From the NCBI GenBank assembly GCA_019914945.1, contig CM034105.1:6076001-6140000 (forward strand): DNA of 64,000 nucleotides, given 5' to 3'. The translations under genes were made by a program, and so were the position numbers. The notes below the pieces were generated by a model. The model did no database searches. It had not been told where the DNA came from and saw nothing but the letters and a program-made list of their open reading frames with translations. Positions 11,881 through 25,354 of the stretch are shown here, in pieces. The DNA comes from Typha latifolia (lineage: Eukaryota > Streptophyta > Magnoliopsida > Poales > Typhaceae). Positions within the stretch are counted from its first letter, which is position 1. Each line of letters starts with the position of its first letter.

Positions 11881-12842
11881 AATCCCACCTTATTCTATTC
11901 CGCTCGCTATCCCACTACTTATCCGACCCCAGCGCAGCTCAAATACCGAAAATGCCCATCCGCCAGCCATCTTTTTCCACTCCGCAAAGGGCATGATGAG
12001 GGTAGAGTTGGAGGGCATTATCAATAATTTGACTGCTCCCGTCGTCCCGAGACGGGAACGAAGCGAGGAGCGTACGGAACACTAAAATATTTTTGTATAC
12101 TAGGAAGCGAGAAGAAGGCCGGGTCTCCTTTTTCTATTTGAGTCCTTCTCTTTCTAGGATTTTCCATTCGAATTTTCCTTTTTGTGTGCATTATTTGGTC
12201 TCAATTCTCATCTCGCGGCTCCGAGGACCTTCGGTTCCTGGTTGAACTCTTCGTTTGTGATCGAGAAGAAAACCCCCGGGGGGGTTTTGATCGTGGCATT
12301 CACTTAGGTTAGTTTTTTGGCGAGATCGATGGTGTCGATTAGTGATCTTGGTTAGTTTTCTGTTCAATTTGGTGTTTTCCTGCTTGTTATTTCTCTTCTT
12401 GGTGATGGTGTTGGATTTAATTCATATATGTGGGGTTTGGTTTGTCTTTATGTAAATAGAATCCGATTTTTTATATAATAAGGAGCATTTGGTAGTCTTA
12501 GTACCTGATTTGGGTGTTTCATGCATTAATACTTGGGGCGGATGGTACTAAACCTGTTGGGATAATGCATATTATCACGTGGAAGGTGCTTTTCGATGGT
12601 TGCTATGAGTGGACTATGCCATTTGCATGAGACTATTAGTTAGTTATCGGACGCCATTTGGACTACATCAGTTGCATTTTTGTGTTGAATTCCTTTAGCT
12701 TTGGTTCTGACAGTGCATGCATTGGATGCCTCTATGATTTATTATAATTGGTTTTTCAGCTACTTGTTTTTAAGTGCCACAAGGGATTTGTTGGGTCTGG
12801 TGGTGATTTTTTGGTGAAACGTGTGAGATTCTGAAGAACGGG
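11880..12842 (+). promoter_or_regulatory. Promoter and 5' leader of the transporter gene
   Basis: GC content rises between about 11900 and 12300, and pyrimidine-rich leader-like sequence follows (CTCCTTTTTCTATTTGAGTC near 12126). AATATTTTTGTATACT at about 12087 is an AT-rich core-promoter candidate. A pyrimidine tract ending in CAG at 12759 looks like the acceptor of a 5'-UTR intron, so the leader exon near 12110-12330 would be joined to 12760-12842. The transcription start is inferred, not seen. Confidence 0.45.
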
Positions 12843-15800
12843 ATGATAGAATGCAACGTTTGCCATTCTAAATTGCTTCCTCCAATGACCACAGCAGTAT
12901 CGAAGGCATATCATAGCAATAGAAGCAAGTCCTCAAAGCTCCATGCTCTTAAAATTCTCCTTGTTGTTGGTGATTGCATGTTGGTTGGACTTCAGGTAAC
13001 TTAGCCATTACTTTTATCTTGAGATGTTGATATGAAAGGAATGCACTTGAAAGGAAGTGATGGAAATCTTAGACATATATAAAGCTAAAGTAAATGTTAA
13101 TTATAGACATTAACATTTAGAACTGAGCCCCGTGAAAACCAAATTTCTCATACTAAATGCACGCAAACAACTTCCTCTGTGTGCCAAAAAATTAAACTCG
13201 TACTTGTTACTGGAAAGAAATTTGAGTTGGCAAAATTGTTGTTATTACATACTGGACAGGTTCAGTTGGTGGAGTATTAACCTGCCACTGGATTAAGATA
13301 ATCTATATATGAGAATATGGCTCTGTTTGTGAACTTAAATTTTATATCAGTAACAAGGATAATTGTTTCTTGTAGCAAATAGCTGACAGTTCAGCAGTTT
13401 AACAGGATTTTCTATTTTCTTGCAGCCCATTTTAGTGCACATGTCTAAGGTGGATGGAAGATTTAAATTTAGTCCCATCAGCGTGAACTTTTTGACTGAG
13501 GTTACAAAGGTTATCTTTGCCATTATCATGGTACTATTGCAGGTCTGTTAAATCATACTTTGTTTGCTTTCTTTTGCTCCTTGTTTACTGATAAAATATA
13601 CTTTCACTAGCCAACTTTGGATGCTAGATAGAAGATACTGAATCTGATTGCATTTAACTAATTCATTTGATTTAACAAAAATGATGTGGGAAAACTTGAC
13701 CTTTTATTTCAATTCTCATGTCAATGACACTCCTTAGAAAGTGTTGGTAGTTTTTTGTGATTTGGCTGATTTCTACTGCAAATGAAGTTTAAACTCTCAA
13801 GTACCTGGGACTTTTTTTAGACAAACATATTGTGGTTCAAAAAATTGTAGCAGCTAACTTAAGTTATTACAAGTTTATAAGATGGACATATGGAATTTTA
13901 GAAGAATTTGGTATGATTAAGCATTACATACATCAACTTACTACACTAAAGCTACTCTCCAAAGAGTGAAAATAACTATCAAAACTCAAAATATGAAGGA
14001 ATTTTACTATATAAAGAAGAGCCTAAGCCCATATCTCTATAAAATATGTCGCAACAACCTTATCCTCATCTGTTCAATATCTCATCTTGTAACTTTGTGC
14101 TGACTAAATTAATGTATGCAAATGGTCAATATTTTGTTAACCAAGAATTTGACGGTCATCTAAATATAAGTGCGAACTAGGTAATTGGTGGTTCCGTAGC
14201 ATAGCTTTATACATGTTTGAGAATTGTCTCCTTGCCTTAATGTTCCACATTTAGATACTTTGCCCCTGTGTCATTGTCTAGTTGATACTACTCGCAATTC
14301 ATGTTTTCAATGCTAGTTCTGCACTTGCAAGCACATTAAACAATGCCGATTGTACTTTGACCATGACCACTACACACCCCAAGTAATTAATCGTGTAATT
14401 ATTTGTTGTGAGTTCTTTCAATCATATTTAATGACTGCTACAAATTAGTCATTTTGAGCCCACCCACTCGGATTGGCAGGCTAGGCGGCAAAAAGTGGGA
14501 GAGAAACCTCTTCTATCGATTTCTACATTCCTTCAGGTAAAAGATGCTCTATGCTGGACTATTTATAGTATTCATGGTCATTACTTTTTTAAGTTGTTTC
14601 TTTCTAGATTTCAAGACTACTTTTGGTTGAGGCTGCAACCGACAACCTTGTATCCCTAATCCAAAATGATAAACTTTGTCTCTTTATTCCATTGGGTAGT
14701 ATATTATCAGCTTGTTTCATGGCTTCATCCAACTTCTTTAGAGATTTTATTGTTCTCTACAATCGGTCGGCACCCCCCCACTACACGCCTCTATGTGCTA
14801 GTGGCATACTCTTGCACATGCCATTGGCACACCTTTGGTGTACTTCTAATAAAATTTTTAAGGTATTATTAGATGTTTTTGAAGTCTGCAGCACAACAAT
14901 CCATAATTTTTGGTTTGAATAGATATATATATTAAAGCCTATATTAGAGTTTTTTATCCTTAGATAATATTGTAAATGACTTATTTTATTAATATATCAA
15001 AATAATTAAGTAGATATATAATTCAACACATAATATGATTGAGTACATTCATTAATTGACAGTAGTTTAATAGTTAAAACCAAAACCTAGTTGAATGTAG
15101 TCAATACAACATGTTGCTATATCAATTTTCACCCAAATTGAATAAATTTGACATGATGAATTTTGGATTTTTTTAAATGTGGGAGAAATCTAGTTATACT
15201 GAAAAATTTGGGCTCAAGTCAATTCATATCGAGTTAATCTAATATACTCCTACACTAATTTTGATTTAGTTTGAATGAATTTGACATATTAATTTTGATT
15301 TTTTTTAATTTGGAGTAAATCAAGGTTTTCCTTTAATTCCTATATTTTAAAGAGTATTTTTTATAGATTTAGCACCAAAATGCTAGATCTATGTAAAAAG
15401 ATTCTTACAGATAAGAGATATAGTAAAATTGGGCTAGATTCATCATTTGTACACCCAAATTAGCTTTTCTTTTAAAAGAAAAACCATGCAAATTGACACG
15501 AGTCAGCACGAGGCTATGCCCGAGTGTCATGCCCTTATCAGCATGACCATTACTGGTTTTCTGTATAATATTTTAGTACAGCTCTTTCAGATTTTGTTGC
15601 TTGTGGCGAACTAGTATTAATCTCTCCTTAGGTGGCAGTATATTAGTCTGGAGGCAAATTTCATGTCTAAGGAAAAAGAAACTGGGTGGTCTAGGTATAA
15701 TAATTCTGGAATTACTCTGATGCATCTTTTGGATCTTTACCCCTTAAGCAGACTTGCAGACTTTTGTCTTTTGAGAACTTTCTATTGTGATGATCTTCTC

Positions 15801-18800
15801 TTCTGACATTTTAGATGATGTCTTAGGGGCATCACTTAGTGTGCCGGTTAAGCTTTTCAATATGCTCTAAGGAACATGAGTTCGAGTCATAAAAGCAATT
15901 TCTTCAGTCTCATGCAAGGCTATAATATATCTTACTGGTTCCTAGAACCTGCACTAACTGGAGGCATAAAGATGAGAAGTAAAACTTTCTCCTTCTATCC
16001 TTTACCCTTTTCCTGCCCTCTCCTTGTTTCAGCAATTCATGCCTACAGAGGTTCTTTTGCTGAATTTGGATTATTATGATTGATGATTGAGAAAGAGGAA
16101 TGATCAAAATTCCCATTGATTTTCCGAATCTTTGTGTTTTATACCTCTATCTACTATCTATTATTGGATTCTTTGTCAAAGCACTCATTGGATTTTAAAA
16201 CATTTGTTAGTTTGTAATGTCTAATGCTGCTGAATTCCACAACTACCTTAATTAAAGCTCTTGGGCTGATTTAATATTCTTTTATTCTGGTACTTATATG
16301 ATATATATATTTTAGAATGTCCTAGTTGTAAATTCTGCTAGTCTGTTTACTTGCAATCTCCCATGTTCAAAATCTAATAGCTGATTTGAACTGTTAAGGA
16401 TGTTTCGACTTCCAAAGTCTATTCTGCTTGCAGTTACTTATGGTAATTGTAATATTTCTCTGTTTGATATCATGGCATATTAAAGTCTTCCTGAAACTTG
16501 AGAATCACCTGCACTTTTATTCTACAAGTAGGTGCCATCATTTTATCTCCTGGTACACTTTCTGTTTCTGCAGGAAGCTCACAATAATGTTCTTCTGGCT
16601 GTTCCTGCTCTTCTTTATGCCATCAACAACTACTTAAAATTTATCATGCAGGTATGTAGCATGTATAAGATTCTAAAAAGTGGTGAAGTACGTACAGTCT
16701 TCACATCTTCTTCTCTTAAAGATATAGGTTGAGCAATTTGTGTGATCATTCATGCTAATCTCTTAAATCTTACGTATTAGCCATTTGAGTAATACTGAAC
16801 TGAATTTTCAATTTTGTATATATTCTCTGATTGTTGTGCCTACATTCCATGCAGTTATACTTCAATCCTGCAACCGTGAAAATGCTGAGCAACCTGAAGG
16901 TACTGACTTTTTTGGACTTACAACTGACTTGCTTTGTTTCCGTGACAATTTTCACAGTAAATCACAGTTTAATTTCCAGTCTAGTTCTTGTTGAAAGGAT
17001 TTACTTTTGAATTTACATTGACAAATACTCAATCTGTCTGAATTTCCATAAATTTTTCTACATTCTTCTTCTCCTTACAGATTTGTCTATTTTAACATGC
17101 AAAAACTTGGATGCCACATGATTTCGGTGCTTTCATGCTAGTGTTGTTGGTGGATCTTTACTGACATGTAGCTGCTTTTTTCTTATTGAACTCTGTTCTT
17201 GTTAGTAGCATGGATCTCAAAATCGGCTGATCCCGAATCAGATTGGCCGATCCAGATCGGGATTGGCCATAATCGATCCAACAAGACCGGTTTCGCCTAG
17301 TTTCGGGCGATCCGTCTCGGTCGTATCGGCCGAATCTGTCGAAACTCGGTCATATTAGTTGAAAACAACAATATCGGCTGAAATTATTTTTTTTTTTAAA
17401 TTTGGATCGAATCTAAAATATATCTAATATAGGAGACATTAATAATTAATTTCATCAAGTGCTTTATTTTCAAATTTTTAGTTTTTACTCTCAATCTCAC
17501 ACACACTCTCCTCTCACTCTCATACTTCACTGATGAGCCCTCTAGCTAGTCCCCACTTTGGTGAACTCGGATAAATTTTTTTTCTCATTTTTTTTCGTTT
17601 CTCACTTACTTTTTAACTTCTCTTTTCTTACTACTATATAACAACATTGAAGAGAGATCTTTCTTTTATTTTTAAATCCATTATAGTTTTGGGTGAGTTT
17701 TTTCTTTTATTTTTAAAATTCATATATGATTAATTTTATTTCTTATTTTTCTATTATTTTTAGAAATTTTTAGAAATTTTTCTATATTTTAAATAATATT
17801 TAGAATTTTACGTAATTAAAAATAGTCCGATCCGATATGGGCGGCTGATACGACTGATACAACTGATTGATGCGACTGATACAGCCGATTGATACATATC
17901 GTTTTTTCTAACGGTTGATTCTGATCCCGATGCCAAGTTTCGGAACCTTGGTTAGTAGTATCTGAAGTCTGAACTGCACTTTTCTTATATGCAGAAATGT
18001 CTCTGCATAAGAGTTTGCAAGATGTTGATGTCCGAGTTGCATCATTCTTTAAAGTAATTGAACAAATCAATGTTGAGTTCATATAACTGAACTCAACATT
18101 TCAGGTGAATTACCTCGTTTTCAGCTTTCCATATAACAAATGAGATCAACAGTCCTTAATCCTCATGGCTACTGTCTTCTGAGGTTCACTAATTTTACCA
18201 CTTTCTCAAACTCGTTTTCCCATCAGAATTTTGAGGAAAAATGTGTTATCATGACCTTAATGTTTGGAAAGTTTATTCTCCTCAAATTATTCATCTGTAG
18301 TTAATTATATAGAACTTATATTGAGCTGTGATTGTTATTTTTATGATCTGCTTAGTTTTGCTATAAGCTTTGTCTTGAAATTGTTCTCATTGGACTTTCG
18401 TTATTATTTCTCTGTTTCTTTGTATGTTGCGTTGAATATACATGAATTTAGTGCTGACAGTACCTCTTGATTCTATTGTAGGTTTTGATCATTGCCATCC
18501 TTTTAAAGATTATCATGAGAAGGCGCTTCTCAGTAATTCAGGCAAGTTCCAGCTTTGAGAAAAAAATATGGGCCATGTTATTTGACTATTTGAATTTCAT
18601 GTGGTCAAGCATATGGAAGGAAAGTTGAACTTACCGTCCACTGATTACTTTCACTGACAGGATTTATCATTATAGCTACTTTAGCGGCTTGGAAATCATG
18701 ATTAGTAATTAATAATTTAGTATACTATTTTCTCCCTGTAGAACCAAAGAATAATCTCTCTCTCTCTCTCTGCCCTTAACGTATTCATCAGTTCATTTAA

Positions 18801-21800
18801 GTTACTGATATGTGAAATTCTCCCTCTTTTTCTTATTGCATAGTGGGAGGCCCTTGCTCTTTTGCTTATTGGAATCAGTGTTAATCAGCTAAAATCGCTG
18901 CCTGAGGGTACAACTGCACTTGGCCTTCCTGTAGAAACGGGTGCCTACTTATGTACATTAATTTTTGTAAGTCATACCATCTAATAAAGGTACTGTTGCC
19001 ATTCATACAAGATTTTCAGGTTTTGAAAATTGACTTTTTTGTTTTTTTTTTCTCATAGAAGTTTATACTTAGTCCATACAAATATTGTTATTTCCCGTAT
19101 ACTATTTGGTGATTGCAATGCCATCAGCACTATGAAGCTTAACAAAATGATTTTGAGATTTATTGTTGGAAGTTCTGGGATCTGTTTCTTTTAGGCTTAC
19201 TTCTCAATTTGGAGATAACTAGGAAATATTCATAATTTGATGTCTATTTTAGCTCTCCACTTTCTTAATAACACTAAATAGAACGTGGGATGGCTTGGTA
19301 GTAATAATCATTGTAATCAAAATCATTTGAAACCTTTTTAGTCTTCAAAACATTTATGTTGTTCTATGACTAAAATTTTGTGATGATAAGGTATGTCAAT
19401 TCCATTCAAGAGGTCATGGGTTTATGTCATGGAAGGAACCTCTTTAGTAACAAGGATAAGATTACCTACATCTTTCCTTCTTAGACCCCACCTTGGTGGG
19501 ACTCAGTGGAAGCCTCATTACTTGATTGCCTTATTGTTTATGATCAATTTTTTTTTGAAGATGTTTTGGAAAATAATACTGATACGTTTAGTTAGGATCT
19601 TTTCTTACTGCATTAGTTGTTTATTTTCATTAAAATAAAATTCCTGTAAGTCGCATTCGAACGCAGGTGGAGTTGCGTTCGAACGCCCTTGCGAATGCCT
19701 GCATCAGGTTTGCAAATACAGAGAACACATATCGTGCGTTCGAACGCGGTCGGGCAAGTTCGAACGCCCGCATTTGAAAGCCTGCATCAGGTTTGCAAAT
19801 ACAGAGAACACATATCGTGCGTTCGAACGAGGTCGGGCAAGTTCGAACGCCCTCGTTCGAAAGCCTACATCGCGTTTACACATATAGAGAACGTCTTTTG
19901 TGTGTTCGAACGAGATTGGGCGCGTTCGAACTCGATCGGTGGGAATCTTCTAGAATTAGGGTTACATATTGTTTTAGGACTTATTGGCTAGCCTTTATAT
20001 ATATGTGGATGACAGCCAAATTCAGGATGCTATTGGAATATTGATTTCTTGCCTCTCTATCATTTATCTACTTTAATCTCCCTCCTTTCTCTTCACCATC
20101 CTTCCACCTTTACAGTTGGTAAGGTTTCTCCTAACTTCTAATCTCCCTCGACTGTCGAGTCACCCCTTTTCTTTGGGATCTCGACCACTTCGTTCCCTTC
20201 ATCTACTTCCCTTAATTATATCCACCATCCACCTTCATCTCTATACTTATCCATAACCCTAACATCCCCTCATCCATCACCACCATCATCACCCACGTTA
20301 TTCCGTAATTTCATCCCAGTTGCAGTTCGAATTTGCGAAGGGCGTAAATACAAAAGTTGTAGATCAGGAAGTTACGAATCGAATCCACTTTGTTCGTAAT
20401 TTTCTGACTACCAGAGAATATTTGACGAATATTTTTCCTCGATTGCGCGGACTGATTCCTGTAATAAATTCAGATTTTAAGGAATTGATCCGTAGTCGAC
20501 CTTTTGGTACAAAAACTTATCAAGTGGTATCAGAGCTTATCAAATACTCATATTTTAAGTAACAACTAATAGAAGTATAAATCAAATTCAAGAATGAAGT
20601 GCTTTCCTGAAACTTCCACATCTTTGATGGATCAGTTCTGTTTTCTCTTTTATTCTTGCTATAAGAAGTATAAAGTTTATAAATTTAAAGTATTTTTTAT
20701 GCGGTGCACAATTACTTATCGAGTTTACTCACTCAGTATAATAGATCATTAAAGCTGTATGAATTTGCAAATAAGTAGTTCTTTATCTTTTATCCTGTAT
20801 CTCATTGCACAGATTTTCTATTGGTGATAAAAATATATCAGGTAACCATTCCTTCATTGGCCTCAGTTTTCAATGAGTATGCTTTGAAAAGCCAATTTGA
20901 TACAAGCATATATCTTCAGGTAACTCTTCTACATGTTGGATTTAGACTAAAGCATTTCATTGCTACCCTCCAATATTGTGCATGCAACAACACTCTCTCT
21001 GTCTGATTTGATCTGCAAGTCTTGTTGATTATTCTGTTATCTACTTTGTTTTAGGTGTCATTTAATATTAACATTGATGTTTTGTTTGCAGAATTTATTT
21101 TTGTATGGCTATGGTGCTATATTTAATTTTCTTGCCATCATTGTAACTGCTATCATCAAAGGTAATTCAGCAAGGATGCTTAAATATTGCTGTAACTTAA
21201 ATTACCATTTCTTGCAGCCTGTGCAATATTTTATCCTATTATTGAATTTTTTTTATTCAGTTTAAAGCATTACTTTTTCCAGTTTCATGACTTTATGTCG
21301 ATATGCAAGAAATCTATTTAAGAAATAACTTAGAATTATGTGACTTTAGGTCACTGCTTTGTCTCACTATGACCAACTTGTCATTTAGAATCAGCTTACT
21401 CTTGCTATAATACAATGAAAAGAATGTAGGAGTCATGGATTGCTAGGCTGGTCGGTATGGGCCAATGTACATGTTGTGCCAGTGAATTACTGGCAATGAT
21501 ATGGGGGGTAGTATCTTGATGCTCTCTTGTGTTCACTCATGCTGACCCCATGTCGACTTGTACCACTAGGTATTGAACATATCTTACTTCAATTGGACTA
21601 GATTTGGTGTCTTTTTTATTCCCCTTTCTACCCTTTCAGTTTTACCTTTTGTTGTTTGATCTATGTAAATTACAATCTAAATTTCAGAAATCAAAGGAAA
21701 ATGTAAGTTTTCCTGAGATTGTTGGAGCATTTTGAGAAACTCTAAAGAAAATTAGGAAAGCTAAACTGATTACTACGAGAAATTTTATGTATTAAATCAA

Positions 21801-24800
21801 TATCTAATGCTATACAACTTCAGTTTTGTCCTTAAAACATGTTTTAAGGTCTTAAAAAGATTTAAACAGCATTTTTTGAAAATATTTAGCTATGCAACAT
21901 GCTAGCGACATATAGGTTTGGCATGGCACGTGCCACAATATGTGACGTGTCGATGTGCCGAGCCAAGACCGGCATGCCCCATGCCTTTTGCACGGCAATC
22001 CTTGGCTAGGGGTGTACTTTGCTTTCACAAGAATCCAAGTTACTACAATTTTAACCATTAATTTAGCTTCTAGAGATTTTTATGTTGAGTGGGTAGTGAC
22101 ATCATGCTTAATTTCTCCACCTTGAACTGAATGAGAACAAAATTGTCTTAAAATCTGACACTGAATAGTGTAGAAGCTTTGCATCTGCTGCACCAGTCCA
22201 TAAGCTTTATACTCCTTTAATGACACTGCCACGGACAGTAGTTTGATCCATGTTCTTGACCTTATTCAGTAACATATTACCAGTAGATATGTTTAATTTT
22301 AGTGTTTAGCTGTTAAAATATCTGGGAAGTTTCATTTATGAATATTTAATTCCAGATTCTTTTCTGTAGTTAAATGAATTCATGATGAAATAGCGCTTGT
22401 GGACTTTTCTTCAAACAAGTAAAAATAAAAATTCTGACGCAGAACATAATATACTCTATAATGATCATATTTATAGTTCAACATAATCCATCTTCATGCT
22501 TTTATGATTACTTTCCTTATGTTGGTGAGACCAATATTCAATATTTCTTTGCAACACTTATGAATGTTATTGGTATTCAATGAAGCACGGACACCTCTCC
22601 TAGGAGGACCTGTTTATATTGTAATTCCTGAAATGAAGATTAAGGGTCACTTTTTACATTGGTATTTCATGGTTATCCAACTATATATGATAAGAATCTG
22701 GACAAAGGGAAATTGCAAGCTGTTGACACTTTGACTTGCTAACCAGGAATAATTATGGGGTGGTGGTTTATGCTTTTGACTTGCTGAGTATACCAAATTG
22801 GGGAAATGACTTGTATCTAAAGAAAGCTAACAAAAGAAAATATTGGTAAGTTTTGAGAAAGCAGGCATAAGTTAATTTTAGAGAATGTGTGCAGATATTC
22901 CTATAATGTCAAGCTCCAAACAATAAATTATCTCGTCAATCTACTTGCTTGTGTCAGGCAGGTGTGGCTGTCTATTTGTTAGACTCTTGATTCACCTAGT
23001 ATGCTGGAGCTTTTTTTCCCTGAAATAAAGAAAGGCTGAAAAGAGATTGGAGATCTTGAAATAGTATGAAGGTGGAATGTCAATGGATAGCTTCAGACCT
23101 CGAGAGTTGATTTTTGCAGGAATCACTGGAGTAATTTGGATCATCAAAATAATTAAAATGTTTGAGATCTATATTTAATGAGCAGTGTTCTGTTTTTCTT
23201 GAGAGATGCCTTTGTCCTTTGAAAAGCTGATGATAAGAGGAAAATGTTGATTTCAATTGAAGAAGAGTGATTAATTCTTGTTTTGGAACTGTTCTATGCT
23301 AAAGTATTTTATGTTGTCCATTGCATTTGTAAAGGTTTGCAAACATCATTACGGGCAGTTTCAGAGCTGTCTCACTATTTCTACTCCTTATTGGCTCATC
23401 TTATTTTGCTTTTTTTTTCCTGTTGCATTCTAATTTAGAGACCAATTTGCAAATGCCTCTTACATCCATATTATATTCATAAATATTTGGTCCGGCATCT
23501 TAATGTTTCAGGCCCCATTAGCTTTGACATACTTCAAGGCCACTCAAAGGCCACGATGTTTCTTATATGCAACAATGCAGCACAAGGCATATTGTCATCA
23601 TTTTTTTTCAAATATGCAGGTAAACTAGCTGCTAAACTTAATAAAATAATTTCCTGATTCTTGCAGAAATTTTAACTTCATTTAGCTATTAAACTGCTAG
23701 TACAGCTAACAATCCAAACATTCGTGCAGACACAATATTGAAGAAGTATTCATCAACAGTAGCTACAATCTTTACTGGCATAGCATCTGCTGCACTGTTT
23801 GGCCATACTCTGACTATGAATTTTATCTTAGGAATATCAATAGTGTTTATATCAATGCACCAGGTAGCTATCACATTTAAAGGCATTAATATTCAACGGT
23901 TTTTACATACTAGACACCGCTGACTATGAATTCCTTATCAGTTCTTTTCTCCACTGGCAAAAGTCAAAGATGAAGGACCAGATGGTAAACTTGAGATGGT
24001 TGATGCTCAAGATCTCAGGTTCTTATCTTTTCTGTTCTTAAATATTGATTAGCCTGATTCTATATTATGTTTGCTTGCTCTGATGTAATTAAACTCCCAT
24101 TTTGTAACTGACCATTCAGAAGAAAGAATAACTTTTGTTCTCTCTGTCATATTTAACATAGTTTCACTGTAACTACACAAACAAAATGTCTATGAAGCAT
24201 AGATGATTGCGTAACTTAGACATGTCTCTATCAAATGCAATGCTCCCTCAGATCTTCATGCTTGCATGTCGATTTAACATAATTATTCTGTAACTCCACT
24301 AAAATTAATTGTCTATGATTATGAAGCAGGGATAATTGTATAGATTAGCCATATCTGTATCAGATATGATACTCCCTTGGATGCTTTAAAATTATGTGTC
24401 AGATACTTCCTTTATGTATATGATTTTTTAAGATAAAAATAAGAAGATATGGCTTGGATACTTCTTGTTTACTTCGAGGATACTTCAAGAAGCTTCATAT
24501 ATAAGCTAAGTTGAAGAGATGTTATATTTGTAATAAATGTCGATCCTACATGTTATTCTTATAAGGCAAGATTAATTAATTTAAGGAGATTTCTATTAGG
24601 ATTTCATGGCACAACTAACTCATGATTAGAGACTGAAATGTTATGTCTTGTTGATGAATAAGTTGGAGATGTGATAACATATACGTTATCACATGTACCA
24701 CAATATTTTCTAAATAAAGCAAACCATCATTGTATGTATGTATACATTTCATCTGTAGATGGATATTTGTACATGTAATATATAGTTGTATACTACTATG

Positions 24801-25354
24801 TATCCTTAGTGTATCATGTCCTCATTTTCTAAGGTTTGTTGCATCAATGCCCATATCATATTATATACATGTAGTGTACCCTTATCCACATTTCATAGTT
24901 AATTGCTGTTGAACTACTTGAAACTGAGCTTATGGTCAATTTTTGTTGCCTTTGCTACACTCTCTGCAATCCATTATTAAGAAACAAGTTTGTCAATCTA
25001 CAGATATTGTGATGTTCTGTGAATCAGCTAGCATGCCAAACTTTGTCATGCGAGTTCCACATATACTATTGTCACTGTTTATACTTTATACACAACTGAT
25101 TTACAGTTTATGTACTATCTATAAATTTGCATGATATTCTTGGATACTTTTTGTCTTTACAGATTGAAGGAAGCATCATTCATTGATATGAGTGCTGGTG
25201 CAACTGAAGATGTAAGGATATCTCTACTGCTGAGGCTATAAGGGTATATAAGAACTGGTTGGTTACTGAATAAAAGTTTTTTTTTTTCCTTTTTCTTTCT
25301 CAGGCTAGTCATCGTGTTGGATCTGATGAAAGAAAACTGCTTCTTCCTACCTGA
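12843..25354 (+). CDS. Nucleotide-sugar transporter, CMP-sialic acid transporter-like
   Basis: This is a multi-pass Golgi/ER membrane protein of the drug/metabolite-transporter superfamily, in the plant group named after CMP-sialic acid or UDP-galactose transporters. It should exchange a nucleotide sugar for the nucleoside monophosphate; its substrate cannot be told from sequence. Coding exons: 12843-12995, 13426-13542, 14480-14536, 16574-16651, 16855-16899, 18482-18541, 18844-18966, 20842-20919, 21092-21161, 23512-23619, 23730-23863, 23942-24018, 25163-25211, 25304-25354. They total 1200 bp (399 residues) with all phases closing, close to the usual ~400. Family landmarks are [14 protein letters not shown] (exon 4), [17 protein letters not shown] (exon 8), [16 protein letters not shown] (exon 10) and [13 protein letters not shown] (exon 11); the tail ends DERKLLLPT. 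About ten hydrophobic segments are seen. The start is the first in-frame ATG after a stop at 12804. Homologues I recall begin slightly upstream with M-K-N-G-M; here that Met codon position is CTG (12831). Introns carry transposons at 14760, 17209, 19580 and 21909. Confidence 0.93.
14760..15555. mobile_element. Non-autonomous hAT-like element in transporter intron 3
   Basis: The 796-bp unit shares its interior (ATTAAAGCCTATATTAG, then ATATTGTAAATGACTT, then ATGATTGAGTACATTCATTA) with the element at 31564-32381, so the two are copies of one family. The ends read CAATCGGTCGGC and, reverse-complemented, CAGTAATGGTCATGC. The flanks GTTCTCTA (14752-14759) and GTTTTCTG (15556-15563) agree at 6 of 8 positions, compatible with an aged hAT duplication. 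No transposase is present. Confidence 0.6.
17209..17950. mobile_element. hAT MITE, 742 bp, perfect 8-bp TSD (copy A)
   Basis: The left end is CATGGATCTCAAAATCGG and the reverse complement of the right end is CAAGGTTCCGAAACTTGG. The flanks are identical: GTTAGTAG at 17201-17208 and 17951-17958. Both ends are rich in CGGCCGAT/GATCGG-type words around an AT-rich core. It lies in transporter intron 5. Copies of the same family are at 48563-48730 and 53765-54367. Confidence 0.85.
18542..18543 (+). other. Non-canonical GC splice donor, transporter intron 6
   Basis: Exon 6 must end at 18541 for the reading frame to join exon 7 at 18844, and the following bases are GCAAGT rather than GTAAGT. CAG/GCAAGT otherwise matches the donor consensus, as is usual for the minor class of GC-AG introns. 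The acceptor at 18842-18843 is AG. Confidence 0.8.
19580..20542 (+). mobile_element. Solo-LTR-like unit retaining a primer-binding motif
   Basis: The unit begins TGATACGTTTAG and ends GAGCTTATCA. It is flanked by AATAC at 19575-19579 and 20543-20547, a 5-bp retroviral-type target duplication. A TATA-like box (CTTTATATATATGTGG, about 19992) marks a plus-strand promoter. The tRNA-Met-initiator primer-binding motif TGGTATCAGAGC at 20525-20536 lies inside the duplication, 6 bp from the right end, whereas a primer-binding site normally lies outside the LTR. A copy of the same family in reverse is at 33777-34721. It sits in transporter intron 7. Confidence 0.8.
19697..19945. repeat. Three 83-bp tandem units rich in GTTCGAAC
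   Basis: Units start with GCCTGCATC or GCCTACATC at 19697, 19780 and 19863, an exact 83-bp period. Each contains two or more copies of the palindrome GTTCGAAC. They lie upstream of the TATA-like box of the LTR, a position where repeated motifs often act as enhancer sites. That role is an inference. Confidence 0.75.
21909..22004. mobile_element. Short hAT-like MITE remnant
   Basis: This 96-bp GC-rich unit reads CATATAGGTTTGGCATGG at its left end and CAAGGATTGCCGTGC, reverse-complemented, at its right end. That resembles the termini of the MITEs at 26796 and 45037. The flanks GCTAGCGA (21901-21908) and GCTAGGGG (22005-22012) agree at 6 of 8. It lies in transporter intron 9. Confidence 0.45.
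24397..24890. repeat. Dispersed AT-rich repeat, copy 1
   Basis: The stretch beginning GTGTCAGATACTTCCTTTAT, with GGATACTTCTT and TTAGGATTTC downstream, recurs in the same order at about 47503-47890. Both copies lie in introns. Ends and target duplications are not resolved. The class is unknown, perhaps a MITE or a SINE-like unit. Confidence 0.5.
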
